DNA from: a bacterium
Lineage (GTDB): Bacteria; Cyanobacteriota; Vampirovibrionia; Gastranaerophilales; UBA9971
Assembly: GCA_037147175.1 (NCBI GenBank)
Contig: JBAWVS010000073.1
Location: forward strand, 1-8,746
DNA length: 8,746 nt
Direction of reading: 5' to 3'
Shown: piece after piece, positions 5,910 through 8,746 of the stretch
Position numbering within the stretch: position 1 is the stretch's first letter
Layout: each line of letters opens with the position of its first letter
Translations under genes and position numbers: made by a program
The notes under the pieces: model-generated
The model's database searches: none
What the model saw: only the letters and a program-made list of their open reading frames with translations
Told to the model about the DNA's origin: nothing

Positions 5910-6830
5910 TTATTGTGCTGAATTTGAATTTTTTAAATGCTGCATTAATTCAATAGGGAATAAGACAATTGTATTTGATGGTGAAGCTCCGAGTCCGTCA
6001 ATTGTTTGAAGCGTTCTCAATTCCATTGCACCTTTGCTTTCGAGCATAATTTTTGCCGCTTCGGAAAGATTTACAGATGCGAGTTTATCGCCTTCCGCTT
6101 TAATTATAGTAGCTCTTTTTTCTCTTTCTGCTGATGCCTGACGGGACATAACCCTTTTTAAATCTTCCGGCATCTGAATATCAAGGATTCTTACGGAATC
6201 AACATTCATTCCCCATTCTTTAACTTTTTCTTTAAAATGTTCGTAAACTTCTTTTTGAACTCGTTCTCTCTCAGAAAGAACTTCATCGAGGCTCAATCCT
6301 CCAAGAACGTCTCTGAGTGAGTTTTGGGCATATTGAGAAATAGCAAACCTGTAATCCTGAATTTTTATTATTGATTTTTCGGCATCTTCAATCTTAAAAA
6401 ATACTACGCCGTCAACTTCTATAGGCACGTTATCTCTTGTAATAACACTTTGTTTCGGGATATTTAAAGTTAAAACCCTCATGTCTAAAAATTTTGCGTA
6501 GTCAATTATAGGAATAACATAAATGATTCCAGGGCCTTTTACGGAATGAAAGCTGCCGTATCTAAGAATAACTGCTTTTTCCCATTGGGCTGTTATTCTG
6601 ATACCTGAAACAAGTGTTGAAATAGTAAAAAGGATTACCAGTTCCAAAAAAACAAGAAACGCAAAAGGTATTTGGCTTACTGAAAAAATAAAGAACATTA
6701 ATAGTAATGAAATAAATGCGCAAGCGACAAAGATAAAACCTCTAAGTCCTGAGCCAAGAGAAACATGCTCATAAGACGGAGAAGCAAAACTTCTTGCCAT
6801 GTAACCGTCTACAGGATTTATAATGGACAT
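5910..6830 (-). CDS. Slipin/stomatin family SPFH membrane protein
   Basis: Slipins are oligomeric membrane-anchored scaffolds of the SPFH (band 7) superfamily, linked to membrane microdomains and membrane-protein quality control. Residues 31-51 and 55-76 are two strongly hydrophobic segments, probably a hairpin or two transmembrane helices. The SPFH domain follows from about 80: EKAVILRYGSFHSVKGPGI (84-102), IPIIDYAKFLDMRVLTLNIP (107-126), ITRDNVPIEVDGVVFFKI (130-147) and LRDVLGGLSLDEVLSER (172-188). The stomatin signature VRILDIQMPEDLKRVMSRQ (213-231) leads into the charged, helical AEREKRATIIKAEGD stretch (234-248). At 306 residues it is slightly longer than many slipins because of the membrane part. 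The start has an excellent AAAGGAGG Shine-Dalgarno and a recognisable promoter. No nfeD partner, often adjacent to such genes, is present here. It runs convergent to the aminotransferase and divergent from serA. Confidence 0.92.
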   Translation of the reverse strand: MSIINPVDGYMARSFASPSYEHVSLGSGLRGFIFVACAFISLLLMFFIFSVSQIPFAFLVFLELVILFTISTLVSGIRITAQWEKAVILRYGSFHSVKGPGIIYVIPIIDYAKFLDMRVLTLNIPKQSVITRDNVPIEVDGVVFFKIEDAEKSIIKIQDYRFAISQYAQNSLRDVLGGLSLDEVLSERERVQKEVYEHFKEKVKEWGMNVDSVRILDIQMPEDLKRVMSRQASAEREKRATIIKAEGDKLASVNLSEAAKIMLESKGAMELRTLQTIDGLGASPSNTIVLFPIELMQHLKNSNSAQ

Positions 6831-6857
6831 AAAAACCTCCTTTTTGTGTAGGCTTTA

Positions 6858-6886
6858 ATTATATATAAATATAGTTTACAAGTAAA
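6858..6886 (-). promoter_or_regulatory. Sigma-70-type promoter of the slipin gene
   Basis: On the minus strand, TTTACT (-35, 6886-6881) and TATAAT (-10, 6863-6858) are separated by exactly 17 bp. Transcription would start near 6851, about 20 nt before the ATG, leaving room for the Shine-Dalgarno only. The -35 overlaps a small inverted repeat TTTAC-TT-GTAAA (6875-6886) that could be a regulator site, though in such AT-rich DNA it may be chance. No equally good plus-strand promoter for serA was found in 6831-6972. Confidence 0.6.
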
Positions 6887-6961
6887 TATATTTTTTTTTA
6901 AAAGAAATTTATTTATTTTCTTTCATCAAAATGTTATCTTATAGACAGAAAGTTTTTATGA

Positions 6962-6967
6962 GAGGAG
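6962..6967 (+). promoter_or_regulatory. Shine-Dalgarno deciding the serA start
   Basis: GAGGAG lies 5 nt before the ATG at 6973, while the in-frame ATGs at 6931 and 6958 have no such site. The protein from 6973 begins MRPKVLITDKI, as expected for SerA. Confidence 0.85.
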
Positions 6968-6972
6968 TTATT

Positions 6973-8607
6973 ATGAGACCAAAAGTTTTAATTACAGACA
7001 AAATTGACCAAATCGCAGGCGATATTCTTTCGGGAGTTGCTGATGTGGTTTTTGGCGAAACTTTAGCAGAAGACGAATTAATCAAAGTTATCGGAGAATA
7101 CGACGGTTTTATGGTTAGAAGCCAGACAAAAGTTACACCAAAAGTAATGGAAGCCTGTAAAAATATGAAAATTATAGGCAGAGCAGGAGTTGGTGTTGAT
7201 AATATTGACCTTGAAGCCGCAACAAATAAAGGTATTATTGTTGTGAATTCACCGGAAGGCAATACAACAGCAGCAGCAGAGCATACTATTGCTTTAATGC
7301 TTTCTATGACAAGATATATCCCTGAAGCTGATTTGTCTACAAAATCAGGCAAGTGGGAACGCTCAAAATTTACGGGAATAGAAGTGTTTAATAAAACTTT
7401 AGGGACTGTCGGACTTGGTAAAATTGGATCAAGAGTGGTAAAAACAGCAGTTGCAATGGGAATGAAAGTTCTTGTGCATGACCCTTATGTTACAAGAGAA
7501 AGAGTTGAAGAACTCGGTGCTACTTATGTAAAAAGCCTTGATGATTTTTGGGGAGTGTGTGATTTTATTACAATTCACGCTCCAAAAACAAAAGAAACCG
7601 CTTATCTAATCAATAAAAACACCATAAATAGAATGAAAAAAGGCGTAAGAATAATAAACTGCGCAAGAGGCGGAATTATCGAAGAAGATGCCCTTAAAGA
7701 AGCTATCGAATCAGGACAGGTTGCAGCAGCGGCTATCGACGTTTTTGAAAAAGAGCCGATTGACCCGAATCACCCTTTATTAAAAACTGACGGTCATCTG
7801 GTATTAACACCGCATTTGGGTGCCAGCACGGAAGAAGCACAGATTAATGTTGCAATAGACGTGGCAGAGCAAATAAGAGATGTCCTGTCAGGAAAATCAG
7901 CCAGAAGTGCGGTAAATATCCCTTCACTTAGAGCTGATATCCTCGAACCTGTTAAAGAATATATGAACCTCGCAGAAAATCTCGGGCTTTTTGTTCGACA
8001 AATCAGCGAAGGAGGCATTAAACAGGTTAAAATTACCACAAGAGGAAATCTTGCAAATTATGACTCGGCTCCTTTAAAAGTCGCTGTTTTAAAAGGAATA
8101 CTTTCATACAGTCATGAAGGAATTAATTATGTAAATGCTCCAATCGTTGCAAAACAGCGAGGAATTGATGTCATTGATTCTAAATCTGAAAAATCCACAA
8201 ACTATGTGGGACTTATAAACGTAAAATTAATTACTGATTGCGGTGAACATTCAGTTTGCGGAGCGATGATTGCTGATAAAACTCCAAGAATTGTTCAAAT
8301 TGATGAATTCAATACGAGTTTTGAAGTGGCAAAACATATTTTAATAGCACCTCACCATAATAAACCCGGCATGATTGCGAAAGTTTCTGCTGTGCTTGGA
8401 AATAATAATGTCAACATAAGCATGATGATGGTTGCCAAAAAAGAAGAAACGGCCGGCATTGAATCAACGATGATTATAACGACAGATGAGCATATTTGTC
8501 CTGATTTATTAGCGGAAATCAAGCAAATTGACGGTATTAATGATGCTAAATATATTTATTTAATTCCTGATAAACAAAAATCAAATCAGGAACCGGCAAT
8601 AGTTTAA
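6973..8607 (+). CDS. serA: D-3-phosphoglycerate dehydrogenase, long form with ACT domain
   Basis: SerA oxidises 3-phosphoglycerate to 3-phosphohydroxypyruvate with NAD, the first committed step of serine synthesis. Numbering is from the ATG at 6973 (544 residues). The substrate domain has GRAGVGVDNID (69-79). The NAD-binding fold carries GTVGLGKIG (144-152) and VLVHDPY (166-172). The catalytic residues are Arg232 in CARGGII, Glu261 in FEKEP and His281 in TPHLGAST. An intervening (ASB) domain spans roughly 320-450 and includes ISEGGIKQVKITTRGNLA. A C-terminal ACT domain (about 456-530) begins with HILIAPHHNKPGMIAKVSAVLG. This is the Bacillus/cyanobacterial long architecture, where the ACT domain usually binds serine for feedback control. 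A start at 6931 would add 14 residues with no ribosome-binding site, so I prefer 6973. serA is monocistronic here: divergent from the slipin gene and closed by a strong terminator. The class V aminotransferase upstream could perform the following transamination. Confidence 0.96.
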   Translation: MRPKVLITDKIDQIAGDILSGVADVVFGETLAEDELIKVIGEYDGFMVRSQTKVTPKVMEACKNMKIIGRAGVGVDNIDLEAATNKGIIVVNSPEGNTTAAAEHTIALMLSMTRYIPEADLSTKSGKWERSKFTGIEVFNKTLGTVGLGKIGSRVVKTAVAMGMKVLVHDPYVTRERVEELGATYVKSLDDFWGVCDFITIHAPKTKETAYLINKNTINRMKKGVRIINCARGGIIEEDALKEAIESGQVAAAAIDVFEKEPIDPNHPLLKTDGHLVLTPHLGASTEEAQINVAIDVAEQIRDVLSGKSARSAVNIPSLRADILEPVKEYMNLAENLGLFVRQISEGGIKQVKITTRGNLANYDSAPLKVAVLKGILSYSHEGINYVNAPIVAKQRGIDVIDSKSEKSTNYVGLINVKLITDCGEHSVCGAMIADKTPRIVQIDEFNTSFEVAKHILIAPHHNKPGMIAKVSAVLGNNNVNISMMMVAKKEETAGIESTMIITTDEHICPDLLAEIKQIDGINDAKYIYLIPDKQKSNQEPAIV

Positions 8608-8666
8608 ATATCAAAAAACAACAAATAAAAAAAGAGAGATTATTCTCTCTTTTTTTATTGATATTT
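8606..8666 (+). terminator. serA terminator: 16-bp hairpin with an outer 9-bp inverted repeat
   Basis: The inner arms 8624-8639 and 8644-8659 pair perfectly around the loop TTAT. GAGAGA/TCTCTC is at the tip and A7/T7 at the base, giving the T run needed for intrinsic termination. An outer pair, AAATATCAA (8606-8614) and TTGATATTT (8658-8666), is also perfect and shares two bases with the inner arm, so a longer alternative stem is possible. The structure starts directly at the serA stop codon. Confidence 0.85.
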
Positions 8667-8746
8667 GAATCTTTAAACCATGACTAACTTAAAACAGGAG
8701 TTACGCAAAGTAATTTAAAATATTAAAAATAAAGAATCCTGACTTT
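8667..8746. other. Right-edge non-coding DNA with an IS-end-like motif
   Basis: No gene is visible. CAGGAGTTACGCA at 8695-8707 resembles, from memory, the CAGGACTTACGCA sequence at ends of insertion sequences and MITEs in cyanobacteria. A partly complementary CCTGACTTT lies at 8738-8746 at the window edge. An element, if present, would be small or continue outside the window. This is a weak call. Confidence 0.2.

Noticed and set aside
6931-6972. Upstream in-frame ATGs at 6931 and 6958 as the serA start
   Set aside because: Neither has a Shine-Dalgarno; the ATG at 6973 has GAGGAG at good spacing and gives the usual SerA N-terminus.
6939-7352. Minus-strand open frame of 137 codons inside serA
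   Set aside because: It is antisense to the substrate-binding and NAD-binding parts of SerA, with no ribosome-binding site and no recognisable motif.
7794-8039. Minus-strand open frame of 81 codons inside serA
   Set aside because: It is antisense to conserved SerA sequence; a shadow frame.

Overview
The window is AT-rich bacterial DNA with six genes plus one gene cut by the left edge. Several things suggest a non-photosynthetic relative of the cyanobacteria, probably a gut-type 'Melainabacteria' / Gastranaerophilales genome. The class V aminotransferase reads like the cyanobacterial alanine--glyoxylate aminotransferase family. The SerA is the long form with a C-terminal ACT domain. The hypothetical proteins on the left begin with a short module ending in a SFKG-like motif that I associate, from memory, with this lineage. 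This placement is an inference; no rRNA or other marker is present.

Left third (1-3016, minus strand): three tandem paralogs of an unrecognised protein of about 338 residues. The leftmost is truncated by the window edge. They are separated by two nearly identical 53-bp spacers, each carrying a ribosome-binding site and no terminator, so they probably form one transcript. Similarity between copies is patchy: copies 2 and 3 share 155 bp of perfect identity, copies 1 and 2 share an N-terminal segment that copy 3 lacks, and copies 1 and 3 share a C-terminal segment that copy 2 lacks. This looks like repeated duplication followed by gene conversion. All copies keep a GN-x3-SCIST core.

Centre (3017-5676, plus strand): a 175-bp divergent intergenic region leads into obgE, the ribosome-assembly GTPase. 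It overlaps by 11 bp with a PLP-dependent class V aminotransferase, and a perfect 18-bp hairpin follows. Upstream of obgE the only good Shine-Dalgarno sequence serves a 7-codon TTG-started mini-ORF whose TGA stop abuts the obgE ATG.

Right third (5677-8746): a 97-bp imperfect inverted repeat (TGTCATCCTGAG...CTCAGAATGACA) resembles a widespread REP/MITE-like element. It lies downstream of a minus-strand slipin/stomatin (SPFH) membrane protein. That gene has a clear promoter and Shine-Dalgarno sequence in the region it shares with the divergent serA. serA encodes a 544-residue D-3-phosphoglycerate dehydrogenase and ends in a strong hairpin. The last bases hold a short motif resembling an insertion-sequence end.

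Functionally, the aminotransferase and SerA could supply two consecutive steps of serine synthesis. ObgE and the slipin are housekeeping functions. The tandem paralog array is the least understood part and the best candidate for something undescribed.
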